From contig DCHI01000023.1 of assembly GCA_002314795.1 (NCBI GenBank), positions 2,802 to 24,321 of the forward strand: a stretch of DNA of 21,520 nt, written 5' to 3'. Within the stretch, counting starts at the first letter, position 1. Every line of letters starts with the position of its first letter. Origin of the DNA: Bacteroidales bacterium UBA1756. Its GTDB lineage: Bacteria; Bacteroidota; Bacteroidia; Bacteroidales; WCHB1-69. This document shows positions 8,514 through 16,034 of the stretch, piece by piece. Under the pieces are notes generated by a model, which was given only the letters and a program-made list of their open reading frames with translations, was not told the DNA's origin and made no database searches. The position numbers were made by a program, and so were the translations under genes.

Positions 8514-9098
8514 TTATTTATGTTGAAGGTGGCGGATGAGAGCCATCATAAAACCAAGGACAAAGAATGCGCCGGGAGCAAGGACGAAGATCAGAATATT
8601 CGTAGATGCCGGCAAGAAAGTGAGTCCGAAGATAGAACCGCTGCCCAAGATTTCGCGAATGGCACCAATTAACGTCAAACTGCAAGTGAAACCCAAGCCC
8701 ATTCCGACACCATCAAGCAAGGAATCAAAAATCGTATTTTTGGAAGCAAACGCCTCGGCACGCCCTAAAACGATGCAGTTTACGACAATCAACGGAATGA
8801 AAAGCCCGAGACTTTCACCCAACGCCGGAACAAATCCTTGTATCAGCAAATCGACGATGGAAACGAAGGTGGCAATGACCACAATGAAAGCCGGAATACG
8901 AACCTTATCCGGAATGAAATTCTTCAAGAGGGAAATCAGGGCATTGGACATCAGGAGTACGAACGTTGTCGCAATTCCCATACCGAATCCGTTAAATGCG
9001 GAGGTGGTGACACCCAAGGTAGGACACATTCCCAACACCAATACGAAGGTGGGATTTTCCTTAATAATTCCGTTCAAAAGTATTTTTAACTTATTCAT
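8514..9098 (-). CDS. rnfE: Electron transport complex subunit RnfE
   Basis: An integral membrane subunit of Rnf with 194 residues and about six membrane helices, homologous to RnfA in inverted topology. The paired motifs VLGMCPTLGVT (C25) and VVNCIVLGRAEAFA (C108) supply the other two cysteine ligands of the membrane [2Fe-2S] cluster. Its first 8 bases overlap the end of rnfG, and an AGGAG-type ribosome binding site lies inside the rnfG 3' end, so translational coupling is likely. It is shorter than the proteobacterial RsxE (about 230 residues). Confidence 0.95.
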   Translation of the reverse strand: MNKLKILLNGIIKENPTFVLVLGMCPTLGVTTSAFNGFGMGIATTFVLLMSNALISLLKNFIPDKVRIPAFIVVIATFVSIVDLLIQGFVPALGESLGLFIPLIVVNCIVLGRAEAFASKNTIFDSLLDGVGMGLGFTCSLTLIGAIREILGSGSIFGLTFLPASTNILIFVLAPGAFFVLGFMMALIRHLQHK

Positions 9099-9771
9099 TA
9101 TCAGCTCCTTTCTTTTCTACTTCAACATCAGACGGGACAGATGCCGGTTCGGCTTGTTCCACGCTGCTATCGTCCGAAGGGGTACAGACTTGAGCAAACG
9201 CCTTGGCCGCGCGATTGACGGCATCGCAGTAGGCGCGAGACGAAATCGTTGCCGCGGTAATGGCATCTACGTCACCGCCATCTTTTTTAACTTTCAGTGA
9301 AAACTGGGAAGCGGCGGGATTCTTGGACACGAACTGTTCGGCAAAATTGCTTTTTCCCTTATTGATTTTGTCTCCCAAACCAGGTGTTTCAGCCGCCTTG
9401 ATTACCTCGGAGCCCAGAATGTTTCCCTGAGCATCGAAGCCCACCATCAGCGTAAATTCGCCACCGAAGGCCTTGTCCGTATAGGTTTCTACAGCCGCAC
9501 CAAACAGCGAACCGTCGGCATTGCGGGCGACATTCACCACAACCGGATGCTTGTCACCTGGCAGCGAGATTTCTTCCGGGGCGGTGTTACCTGAAAATCC
9601 AGGAAGGACGGAAGTCATCGCCGACTGTTTCTTTTCTGCCTGAACTTTATCAATCGACTGTTTCGTAAGCATATAGACACCGGCAAGAGCGGCAGCCGCT
9701 ACCACGGAAATAAGAAGCAGCGACAATATCATATTCATTAATGTAGATTCTTTTTTACTCATCTTGTTCAA
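9091..9771 (-). CDS. rnfG: Electron transport complex subunit RnfG (FMN-binding)
   Basis: A 226-residue subunit anchored by one N-terminal helix (about residues 12-34) with an FMN-binding domain outside. FMN is attached covalently to a threonine in the S/T-G/A-A-T motif; here the motif is TAATIS with T175 as the expected site. The upstream ETPGLGDKI segment (about 128-136) is also characteristic. The residues after about 197 form an acidic tail rich in Ser, Glu and Pro that is unlikely to be part of the fold. The gene lies 35 bases after rnfD and overlaps rnfE by 8 bp. Its length fits RnfG rather than the longer NqrC. Confidence 0.95.
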   Translation of the reverse strand: MNKMSKKESTLMNMILSLLLISVVAAAALAGVYMLTKQSIDKVQAEKKQSAMTSVLPGFSGNTAPEEISLPGDKHPVVVNVARNADGSLFGAAVETYTDKAFGGEFTLMVGFDAQGNILGSEVIKAAETPGLGDKINKGKSNFAEQFVSKNPAASQFSLKVKKDGGDVDAITAATISSRAYCDAVNRAAKAFAQVCTPSDDSSVEQAEPASVPSDVEVEKKGADNE

Positions 9772-9806
9772 AATTTGGAATTTACAAGTTGATGAAAACC
9801 GGAGAA

Positions 9807-10802
9807 TTAAGCTCCGAAAGGTTTCGGTTTGAAGGCCTTGTCAATCAAAGGAACGAGGGCGTTCATAATAAGAATGGCGAACGATGCTCCTTCCGGATAG
9901 GCGCCGAACATACGGATAATCATCGTAAGCAAACCGCAACCGACACCGAAAACAATCATTCCCCAATGCGAAACCGGAGAGGTCACCATATCGGTAGCCA
10001 TAAAGCAGGCGGCCAACATCATACCACCGGAAATAAGATGGAAGAACGGATTGGCGAACTGTGTCGGATCGACGAGCCAGAAAATGCCGGCGAAAAGGAA
10101 TGCCGACAAAAGGAAAGAGACGGGAATGTGCCAACTAATCACTTTCCGGATGAGCAGGAAAATGGCACCGATGAGAATGGCGATTGCGGAAACTTCACCG
10201 AAACTTCCACCCATCTGACCGAAGAGCATATCAATATTGCTCGGCATATCGGACGAAGCCATCAGTGACTGAACGGAGTCCCCGTTTTTCACACCTTCCT
10301 TCATAATTCCAAGCGGAGTCGGACCGGTGACGACATCTGCGCCGAGACTCCAGAGCGGAGTAGCTTTCGGCCACGTGGTCATTTGAACCGGGAACGAAAT
10401 CAGGAGGAAGACACGCGCCGTAAGTGCGGGGTTGAACAGATTTTTTCCCAAACCGCCGAAGGCCATCTTGGCAACGCCAATAGCAATCAACGCCCCAAGA
10501 ATGATGATGGGAATCGGAAGATTGGGGGGCGCACAGAAAGCAAGGAGCAAACCCGTGATGACCGCGGAGCCGTCTCCTATCGAACACTTTTCTTTCAACA
10601 AAAACTTTTGGATTAGCCATTCAAAAAGCACGCAACTCAGCACGGAAACCGCTGTAAGCACGATGGCTGGAAGACCGAAATAAAAAACGGCCACAAAAAA
10701 AGCCGGCATAAGTGCGACCACTACCGACCACATAATTTTTTTCACCGACTCGCCGCCGTGTACGTGCGGAGAGCCTGAAACTTGCAGTAACTTGTTACCC
10801 AT
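9807..10802 (-). CDS. rnfD: Electron transport complex subunit RnfD (FMN-binding)
   Basis: A 331-residue polytopic membrane subunit of Rnf, with about nine to ten helices, that binds FMN covalently. The expected attachment site is T162 in the motif VTGPTPLG, equivalent to SGAT in other RnfD/NqrB proteins. FGGLGKNLFNPALTAR (about 115-130) and SPHVH near the N-terminus are family signatures. The length separates it from NqrB (about 410). It is the first gene of the operon here. The sequence upstream turns into a promoter region and a divergent lipoprotein gene, so rnfB and rnfC, which precede rnfD in the usual rnfBCDGEA order, are missing from this locus. Confidence 0.95.
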   Translation of the reverse strand: MGNKLLQVSGSPHVHGGESVKKIMWSVVVALMPAFFVAVFYFGLPAIVLTAVSVLSCVLFEWLIQKFLLKEKCSIGDGSAVITGLLLAFCAPPNLPIPIIILGALIAIGVAKMAFGGLGKNLFNPALTARVFLLISFPVQMTTWPKATPLWSLGADVVTGPTPLGIMKEGVKNGDSVQSLMASSDMPSNIDMLFGQMGGSFGEVSAIAILIGAIFLLIRKVISWHIPVSFLLSAFLFAGIFWLVDPTQFANPFFHLISGGMMLAACFMATDMVTSPVSHWGMIVFGVGCGLLTMIIRMFGAYPEGASFAILIMNALVPLIDKAFKPKPFGA

Positions 10803-10824
10803 TTTATTAAAAAATTTGAGAGCG

Positions 10825-10832
10825 CAAATTTA
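10825..10832 (-). promoter_or_regulatory. Putative -7 promoter box of the rnfDGEA operon
   Basis: The minus strand reads TAAATTTG followed by CGC, an exact TAnnTTTG match 22 bases before the rnfD ATG. It implies that rnfD begins its own transcript, which agrees with the absence of rnfB and rnfC upstream. Confidence 0.6.
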
Positions 10833-10889
10833 CATCAATTATTCCAAACTATGGAGATTTTTTTTCACGTTTTTTTTACAGATTTTTTT

Positions 10890-10897
10890 TATTTTTG
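10890..10897 (+). promoter_or_regulatory. Putative -7 promoter box of the lipoprotein gene at 10964
   Basis: TATTTTTG followed by CCAGC matches the Bacteroidetes -7 consensus. Its surroundings are very T-rich. The predicted start near 10904 gives a leader of about 60 bases. The box lies 57 bases from the rnfD box on the opposite strand, so the two genes are divergently transcribed. Confidence 0.6.
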
Positions 10898-10963
10898 CCA
10901 GCTTTTTTGAAATTACAACAAATAATAAAGTTTTTATTTAACATTCTAAAAATCAAAAAGATT

Positions 10964-11845
10964 ATGAAGAGATTCAAGATTCTAATGATGGCACTTTTAG
11001 CCACAAGTTGCATTTTCAGTTTTACTTCCTGCGAAAAAGATGGCGTTTACAATCCCGACAAAAAGATTTCTGCCATTTATATGGTCGATGATAATGGCAA
11101 AAAAGAGTTATTTCAAACTTGGACTTGGGACAAGAAACTGTTGACCTCTATTACCACCAGCATATCTAACGTAAGTCAGACAATGAACTTGTCTTACAAC
11201 AAAAGCAAACAGTTGACCTGCATCCAGTTAGATAACAATAACAGATCTGACATCGAATATGACGGAAAACAGCTAACCCAAATGATCGTCTATACCGATG
11301 GTGAAGCTTCTGCTGTCTATAGATTCACTCACAATTCCGACAAAAAGATTTCCGGATATACTGTGGAAGCCAACGATTCTGACTTTGGGATGAGGAGTGC
11401 AAACCTTGTCAATACCGCTTTCCTTTTCATTGCTCCTGAAATCGCTGAAGCCGAAACGCAACACTTTGTTGCCGCTGCTACGTCCGAAGCAAAAAGTGCT
11501 CAAAAATATGAGGTTACCCTTACTTATACCGATGACAACGTAACCGAAATGGTCATCAAAAAGGCGGACGGAACAGAAACAAGAACTTACACATACAACG
11601 AAAGCAAGCTCAACCCGTTCTACAAATTCCTTGCTTATTCTGAAAACGACACTTACAGTTTTTCTAAAAATTGTCCTACCCATTGCGACATCAAATACAC
11701 CAACAGCGACCGTACTAAAGAAATCAAATACAACTACACGTTCGATGGCAAGTACCCAATTCAGGACAATCGCGACCACGTCACTCATTTGTTAGGAACT
11801 TCCTTTACGACTCACGAACGTTACGTTTACGAATACTCAAAATAA
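10964..11845 (+). CDS. Lipoprotein of unknown function, possibly YD/DUF4595-like repeats
   Basis: A 293-residue lipoprotein. I chose the start at 10964 (MKRFKIL) because it gives a proper lipoprotein signal with lipobox FTSC (C23); the open frame reaches further upstream but that part overlaps the promoter. The mature region consists of alternating short beta-strands with patterns such as LTSITTSISNVSQTMNLSYN, DIEYDGKQLTQM, VTLTYTDDNVTEM and TRTYTYNES. This style is seen in Bacteroidetes DUF4595/YD-type lipoproteins; that comparison is tentative. It is a single-gene transcription unit with its own -7 box and a strong terminator 35 bases after the stop. Base composition is more AT-rich than in the flanking enzyme genes. 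Confidence 0.85.
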   Translation: MKRFKILMMALLATSCIFSFTSCEKDGVYNPDKKISAIYMVDDNGKKELFQTWTWDKKLLTSITTSISNVSQTMNLSYNKSKQLTCIQLDNNNRSDIEYDGKQLTQMIVYTDGEASAVYRFTHNSDKKISGYTVEANDSDFGMRSANLVNTAFLFIAPEIAEAETQHFVAAATSEAKSAQKYEVTLTYTDDNVTEMVIKKADGTETRTYTYNESKLNPFYKFLAYSENDTYSFSKNCPTHCDIKYTNSDRTKEIKYNYTFDGKYPIQDNRDHVTHLLGTSFTTHERYVYEYSK

Positions 11846-11880
11846 TAAACAGAACCTCAACCGGTTTTCTGTAATACGAT

Positions 11881-11911
11881 AAAGGTGGATGTGAAGAACG
11901 TCCACCTTTTT
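11881..11911 (+). terminator. Rho-independent terminator after the lipoprotein gene
   Basis: A perfect 9-bp stem (AAAGGTGGA at 11881-11889 with TCCACCTTT at 11901-11909) with an 11-base loop runs into TTTTT (11907-11911). It lies 35 bases after the lipoprotein stop and 28 bases before queH. Confidence 0.9.
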
Positions 11912-11939
11912 AAATAATAACAAATCCATAGAAAAAAAA

Positions 11940-12506
11940 ATGCGCCCCGTTCTACTCCACTGTTGTTGCGCTCCCTGTTCATCCGCCATCATTGAATGGA
12001 TGTTGCAAAATGAATGGCAACCGATACTATATTATTATAACCCCAATATTTTTCCAGAAGAAGAGTACGTCATCCGAAAAAACGAATGCACTAAATATGC
12101 ACAACGGCTTGGTTTAGAAATCATTGATGGGGATTACGACCACAATTCGTGGCGGGAAGCCATTGCGGGACTGGAGCAAGAACCGGAACGGGGAAAACGC
12201 TGTCTGCAATGTTTCAAGATACGGATGAAGGCAGCAGCAAAAATGGCGCACGAACGCGGCATTGAGCGGTTCGCAACCACCTTGGCATCTTCGCGATGGA
12301 AAAACTTGGAACAAATAAACGAGGCCGGTGCAGAAGCTGCCGCGGACTACGAAGATGTGGAATTTTGGGACAAGAACTGGAGAAAAGGAGGTCTGCAGGA
12401 AAGACGGAACATCCTTCTCAAAGAAAACGGTTTTTACAACCAGCTTTACTGCGGTTGCGAGTTTTCAATCTACTCTTCCGGGAAGAACGAATCCACAAAC
12501 TCCTGA
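11940..12506 (+). CDS. queH: Epoxyqueuosine reductase QueH
   Basis: QueH (former DUF208) reduces epoxyqueuosine in tRNA to queuosine, the last step of the pathway, replacing the unrelated cobalamin-dependent QueG. The 188-residue protein has the conserved N-terminal HCCCAPC (C8, C9, C10, C13), RCLQC (C88, C91) and YCGCEFS (C171, C173). In the family such cysteines bind an iron-sulfur cluster and an extra metal. It follows a terminator by 28 bases, and I see no TAnnTTTG box in that gap, so its promoter is unclear. Its last 37 bases overlap the convergent ftsY 3' end. QueA, the preceding enzyme, is also encoded in this window. Confidence 0.95.
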   Translation: MRPVLLHCCCAPCSSAIIEWMLQNEWQPILYYYNPNIFPEEEYVIRKNECTKYAQRLGLEIIDGDYDHNSWREAIAGLEQEPERGKRCLQCFKIRMKAAAKMAHERGIERFATTLASSRWKNLEQINEAGAEAAADYEDVEFWDKNWRKGGLQERRNILLKENGFYNQLYCGCEFSIYSSGKNESTNS

Positions 12507-13426
12507 CGATTAAACACTTGCAATTGGTCGATTTTTTCACCGACACCAATGTACTTGACCGGAATCTTGAACTGGTCGGAAATGCCGATGACCACACCGC
12601 CCTTGGCCGTACCATCGAGCTTGGTGATTGCCATTGCGGTGACTTGGGTGGCTGCCGTAAACTGACGGGCTTGTTCGACGGCGTTTTGGCCGGTAGAACC
12701 GTCTAACACGAGAAGCACCTCATCGGGCGTATCGGGAAGGAGTTTGCTGGTAACGTTTCTGATTTTTGTCAACTCACGCATCAGATTGGCCTTGTTGTGC
12801 AAACGTCCGGCGGTGTCAATAATAACGATATCGCACTTCTGAGCGATGGCCGACTTGACGGTATCGAATGCGACAGACGCGGGATCGGCACCCATTTTCT
12901 GCGTGACAATCGGAACTTGGGCGCGTTCTGCCCACACTTCCAGTTGTTCGATAGCGGCAGCGCGGAATGTATCGGCTGCACCCAACATTACCGAATAACC
13001 TTTCGATTTAAACTGGTGAGCGAGTTTGCCGATGGTGGTCGTCTTGCCAGCGCCGTTCACGCCCACGACCATCATCACGTACGGGCGGTCCAATTTCGGA
13101 ATTACAAAATCGGGAAGATCTTCCATATTGTTTTCCATTAGAAGACCACCTATTTCTTCACGGAGAATCATATTCAACTGACTCGTTCCCAAATACTTAT
13201 CACGAGAAGCACGACCTTCGATGCGTTTGATGATTTTCAGCGTAGTTTCCACACCGACATCGGAAGTGACTAAAATCTCCTCCAAATTATCGAGGACTTC
13301 GTCATCCACTTTCGATTTTCCCATCACGGTCTTCGCTAATTTGGCGAAGAAATTCTCTTTGGATTTTTCCAAACCCTTATTTAAATCCTCTTTTTTTTCT
13401 TTTGAAAAGAATGATAAAAAGCCCAT
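12470..13426 (-). CDS. ftsY: Signal recognition particle receptor FtsY
   Basis: FtsY is the SRP receptor GTPase that delivers ribosome-nascent chain complexes to the membrane translocon. The 318-residue protein has a short charged N-terminus, the N domain (about 25-105) and the G domain. The G domain shows P-loop GVNGAGKT (122-129), DTFRAAA (152-158), DTAGR (204-208), TKLDG (269-273) and GVGEKIDQL (294-302). I chose the MGFLSFF start at 13426. The open frame continues upstream for 106 more codons, but that part is not FtsY-like, overlaps the promoter and the divergent lipoprotein gene, and is therefore spurious. There is no long acidic A domain, as is common in Bacteroidetes. The 3' end overlaps queH by 37 bp on the opposite strand. 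Confidence 0.96.
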   Translation of the reverse strand: MGFLSFFSKEKKEDLNKGLEKSKENFFAKLAKTVMGKSKVDDEVLDNLEEILVTSDVGVETTLKIIKRIEGRASRDKYLGTSQLNMILREEIGGLLMENNMEDLPDFVIPKLDRPYVMMVVGVNGAGKTTTIGKLAHQFKSKGYSVMLGAADTFRAAAIEQLEVWAERAQVPIVTQKMGADPASVAFDTVKSAIAQKCDIVIIDTAGRLHNKANLMRELTKIRNVTSKLLPDTPDEVLLVLDGSTGQNAVEQARQFTAATQVTAMAITKLDGTAKGGVVIGISDQFKIPVKYIGVGEKIDQLQVFNRQEFVDSFFPEE

Positions 13427-13451
13427 AATTTGCACTTTAAAAAAAACGGGG

Positions 13452-13459
13452 CAAAGGTA
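13452..13459 (-). promoter_or_regulatory. Putative -7 promoter box of ftsY
   Basis: The minus strand reads TACCTTTG followed by CCCC, an exact TAnnTTTG match 25 bases before the ftsY ATG. It supports the 13426 start over the longer open frame. Confidence 0.65.
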
Positions 13460-13528
13460 CATTAAAATATTGTAAAGTCTATTCAAATAATAAAAATAAT
13501 ATCTCACGCCAAAATCAAAATAATTTCT

Positions 13529-13536
13529 TACTTTTG
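13529..13536 (+). promoter_or_regulatory. Putative -7 promoter box of the lipoprotein gene at 13572
   Basis: TACTTTTG followed by CCC matches TAnnTTTG and lies 35 bases before the ATG. It is 69 bases from the ftsY box, so the two genes share a divergent promoter region. Confidence 0.6.
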
Positions 13537-13571
13537 CCCTCGCATTTTTTTGAACAATAATTATTAGAACA

Positions 13572-13973
13572 ATGAAGAAATATTTATTAGCATCAGCCAT
13601 CGGACTGATGATGTGTCTGTGCGGCTGCACAAAATTCGAACCGGCTATTCTCGACCTCAGTGTCACACCCATACAAGCGGGAAGCAGCACGCTGTTGCTG
13701 AATAGCGAAAGCAAGATTACCAACAACGGTGGATGCAAATTCATTAACGAAATGGGCTTCCTTTACAGTCTCAATCCTGAACTGACCTATATGGCGGACG
13801 GCGTCACCACGGTTATCGTGGCCAAGAATCTTGAGACTACCGAATTCCACGAGAATTTCAATGTTCCCTCCGAAATGTTAGACACCATCTGCTACGTTCG
13901 TGCCTACGTTTGCACCAATGCCGGCACTGGCTATAGCGAACCGAAAGTCGTTTCAACTCATTTGAGTGAATAG
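13572..13973 (+). CDS. Small lipoprotein with a fibronectin type III-like fold
   Basis: A 133-residue lipoprotein with signal peptide and lipobox LCGC (C19). The mature part looks like one immunoglobulin-like or fibronectin type III-like domain. EMGFLYSLNPEL is followed near the C-terminus by CYVRAYVCTNAGTGYSEPK, which corresponds to the common Bacteroidetes pattern of YVRAY followed by N-x-G-x-x-YS/YG in surface lipoproteins. It has its own promoter box. The butyrate kinase gene follows after 39 bases with no terminator, so read-through into it is possible. Specific function is unknown. Confidence 0.85.
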   Translation: MKKYLLASAIGLMMCLCGCTKFEPAILDLSVTPIQAGSSTLLLNSESKITNNGGCKFINEMGFLYSLNPELTYMADGVTTVIVAKNLETTEFHENFNVPSEMLDTICYVRAYVCTNAGTGYSEPKVVSTHLSE

Positions 13974-14012
13974 CCAGCACTTTTAGAATTACAAAAAAAC
14001 ATTTAATTTATA

Positions 14013-15086
14013 ATGAAACAGTACATCCTTGCCATCAACCCCGGGGCAACTTCGACGAAGATTGCCGTTTTTGAAGGGGAAAAGAACATTTTCACGACCA
14101 ACATCAAGCACTCTGTAGAAGAACTTTCCAAGTTCGCCGTCATTACGGACCAGTATGATTACAGAAAACATTTTGTTCTTGACGAATTGAAAAAACAGAA
14201 CATTGATATGAAAGACATTGCCATCGTGATGGGACGTGGCGGTCTTGTCAAACCGCTCACCTCCGGTGTTTATCGTGTCAATGATCTGATGAAAAAACAC
14301 CTTTTGGAAGGATACAACGGCGTTCACGCTTGTAACCTCGGTGCTCTGATTGCCGACAGCGTTGCCCAGATGATTGGTCTCAAAGAGGCCTACATCGCCG
14401 ACCCTGTCATCGTAGATGAAATGGACGACATCGCCCGCATCTCCGGACACAAGGACTTTGAACGTCTCTCCATTTTCCACGCTTTGAACCAGAAGGCCAT
14501 CGCCAGAATCTATGCCAAGTCCATCGGTAAAAAGTACGAAGAACTCAACCTCATCGTAGCCCATATGGGCGGCGGTATCAGCGTAGGCGCCCACCGCCAA
14601 GGCCGCGTGGTTGATGTCAACCAGGCACTCGAAGGAGAGGGTCCTTTCTCTCCAGAACGTTCTGGAACACTTCCTATGGATCAAGTTATAAAAGCTTGTT
14701 ACAGCGGGAAATACACCTACGAAGAAATGAGAAAAGTTGTCGTTGGCAAAGGCGGCTTGGTCTCTTATTTAGGAACCAACGATGCTTACGAAGTTGAAAA
14801 ACGCGCCATCGCCGGTGACAAGTACGCAGACCTTATCGAAAGAGCGATGGCTTACCAGATCGGCAAACAGATTGCCGGCAATGCCGCCGTCTTGGAAGGC
14901 AAAGTGGATGCCATTCTTCTTACCGGAGGTATCGCCTACGGGAAACCCATCGTTGGTCACATCAAACGTCACGTGGAATGGATTGCCCCTGTTGCCGTTT
15001 ATCCTGGCGAAGACGAAATGGCTTCTATGGCAATGAACGCACAGATGATTTTGGACGGCTCCATCCAAGTGAAAGACTACGAATAG
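14013..15086 (+). CDS. buk: Butyrate kinase
   Basis: Butyrate kinase interconverts butyrate plus ATP with butyryl phosphate plus ADP; branched-chain acyl substrates are also used by some members. The 357-residue length is typical. It belongs to the acetate/butyrate kinase (ASKHA) superfamily: the N-terminal phosphate loop INPGATSTK (about 8-16), MGRGG (73-77), the VAHMGGGIS segment (about 182-190), GEGPFSPERSGTLP and the late adenosine motif LLTGGIAYG are present. MGRGGLVKPL and FSPERSG favour butyrate over acetate kinase. The usual partner gene ptb (phosphotransbutyrylase) is not adjacent: a small lipoprotein precedes and NAD kinase follows. The direction of the reaction in vivo cannot be told from sequence. 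Confidence 0.95.
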   Translation: MKQYILAINPGATSTKIAVFEGEKNIFTTNIKHSVEELSKFAVITDQYDYRKHFVLDELKKQNIDMKDIAIVMGRGGLVKPLTSGVYRVNDLMKKHLLEGYNGVHACNLGALIADSVAQMIGLKEAYIADPVIVDEMDDIARISGHKDFERLSIFHALNQKAIARIYAKSIGKKYEELNLIVAHMGGGISVGAHRQGRVVDVNQALEGEGPFSPERSGTLPMDQVIKACYSGKYTYEEMRKVVVGKGGLVSYLGTNDAYEVEKRAIAGDKYADLIERAMAYQIGKQIAGNAAVLEGKVDAILLTGGIAYGKPIVGHIKRHVEWIAPVAVYPGEDEMASMAMNAQMILDGSIQVKDYE

Positions 15087-15140
15087 CCATTTAGACAATC
15101 AGAACCCATATACTCCCATCTCTAATCCACTCCTTTCCTG

Positions 15141-16034
15141 ATGAATATTGCATTATACTGTCGCACAAATAGTTACGACGTAATTCATTTTATAACAGGC
15201 ATAATACATCTTTTGAAAAAAAGATGTATTCCTGTTTCTGCCAATCGGCAATTGGCCGCTATGCTTCCTCCTGAAATGCAGCAGAAACTCGATGGAACAT
15301 TTGAGAACAAACAAGAGCTAATCGAGCTTCAGACCAATTATCTTTTTTCTATCGGGGGAGACGGCACTTTCATTGATGCCGCCAACATTGTGGAAGATTC
15401 CGGGATTCCGATTTGGGGAATCAACACGGGACGCATCGGTTTTCTGACGAACACGAATCGTGGGGATTTTGAAACGGCCTTGGACGATTTCGAAAACGGC
15501 AAATTTTCCATTGAACACCGTTCCCTACTGCACCTTGAGGCGATGCCTTCCCTTCAACTTCCATCGACATCGGCGCTGAACGATATTTCCATTCACCCGT
15601 CCGGGGAGTCGTTGAACGAGATTCACGTTTTTGCCAACGGGGTCGAAGTGAACACCTACTGGGGTGACGGGCTCATCGTTTCCACACCGACGGGCTCCAC
15701 GGCATACTCGCTCAGTTGCGGCGGCCCCATCATAGTTCCGTCCGCCGACGTCACCGTGCTCACTCCCATCGCCTCCCACAGTCTCACCGTACGCCCGGTC
15801 GTACTCCCCGCCTCCGACGAACTGAAAATCAAGGTGGAGAGCCGTACGCACCAGTTCGTGCTTTCATTGGACTCCCACCGCATCATAGTTGATGATACCG
15901 TGACGCTTTTCATCACGAAAGAAAAATTCACCATACAAACCATACATTTTCCCCACGCTGACTTCTATTCCGTGATTCGCGAAAAACTGATGTGGGGACT
16001 TGACAAACGCAATTTAACAAAGAATGAACAATAA
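15141..16034 (+). CDS. nadK: NAD kinase
   Basis: NAD kinase phosphorylates NAD+ to NADP+ in the cytoplasm and so sets the NADPH supply. The 297-residue protein has the GGDG motif at 72-75 with catalytic D74, INTGRIGFLT shortly after, and GDGLIVSTPTGSTAYSLS (175-192) followed by CGGPI. The family's NEAxI motif is changed to NDISIH here. The last 11 bases overlap the start of the flavin reductase-like gene (ATGAACAATAA), suggesting translational coupling. There is no clear promoter in the 54 bases after buk, so it may be part of a longer transcript. Confidence 0.96.
   Translation: MNIALYCRTNSYDVIHFITGIIHLLKKRCIPVSANRQLAAMLPPEMQQKLDGTFENKQELIELQTNYLFSIGGDGTFIDAANIVEDSGIPIWGINTGRIGFLTNTNRGDFETALDDFENGKFSIEHRSLLHLEAMPSLQLPSTSALNDISIHPSGESLNEIHVFANGVEVNTYWGDGLIVSTPTGSTAYSLSCGGPIIVPSADVTVLTPIASHSLTVRPVVLPASDELKIKVESRTHQFVLSLDSHRIIVDDTVTLFITKEKFTIQTIHFPHADFYSVIREKLMWGLDKRNLTKNEQ

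Noticed and set aside
8536..9300. 254-codon plus-strand open frame across rnfE and rnfG
   Set aside because: Antisense shadow of two clear Rnf genes; basic, low-complexity translation.
9807..10802. Reading the membrane cluster as Na+-translocating NADH:quinone reductase (Nqr)
   Set aside because: Subunit lengths (331, 226, 194, 195) fit RnfD, G, E and A; NqrB and NqrC are clearly longer.
10895..10963. Upstream start of the 10964 lipoprotein gene
   Set aside because: It begins inside the -7 box, and the signal peptide with lipobox starts at 10964.
13427..13744. 106-codon N-terminal extension of ftsY in the same open frame
   Set aside because: It is not FtsY-like and covers the ftsY promoter, the divergent promoter and the start of the lipoprotein gene at 13572.
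13989..14684. 231-codon open frame antisense to butyrate kinase
   Set aside because: It lies within a well-supported kinase gene and shows no family signature.
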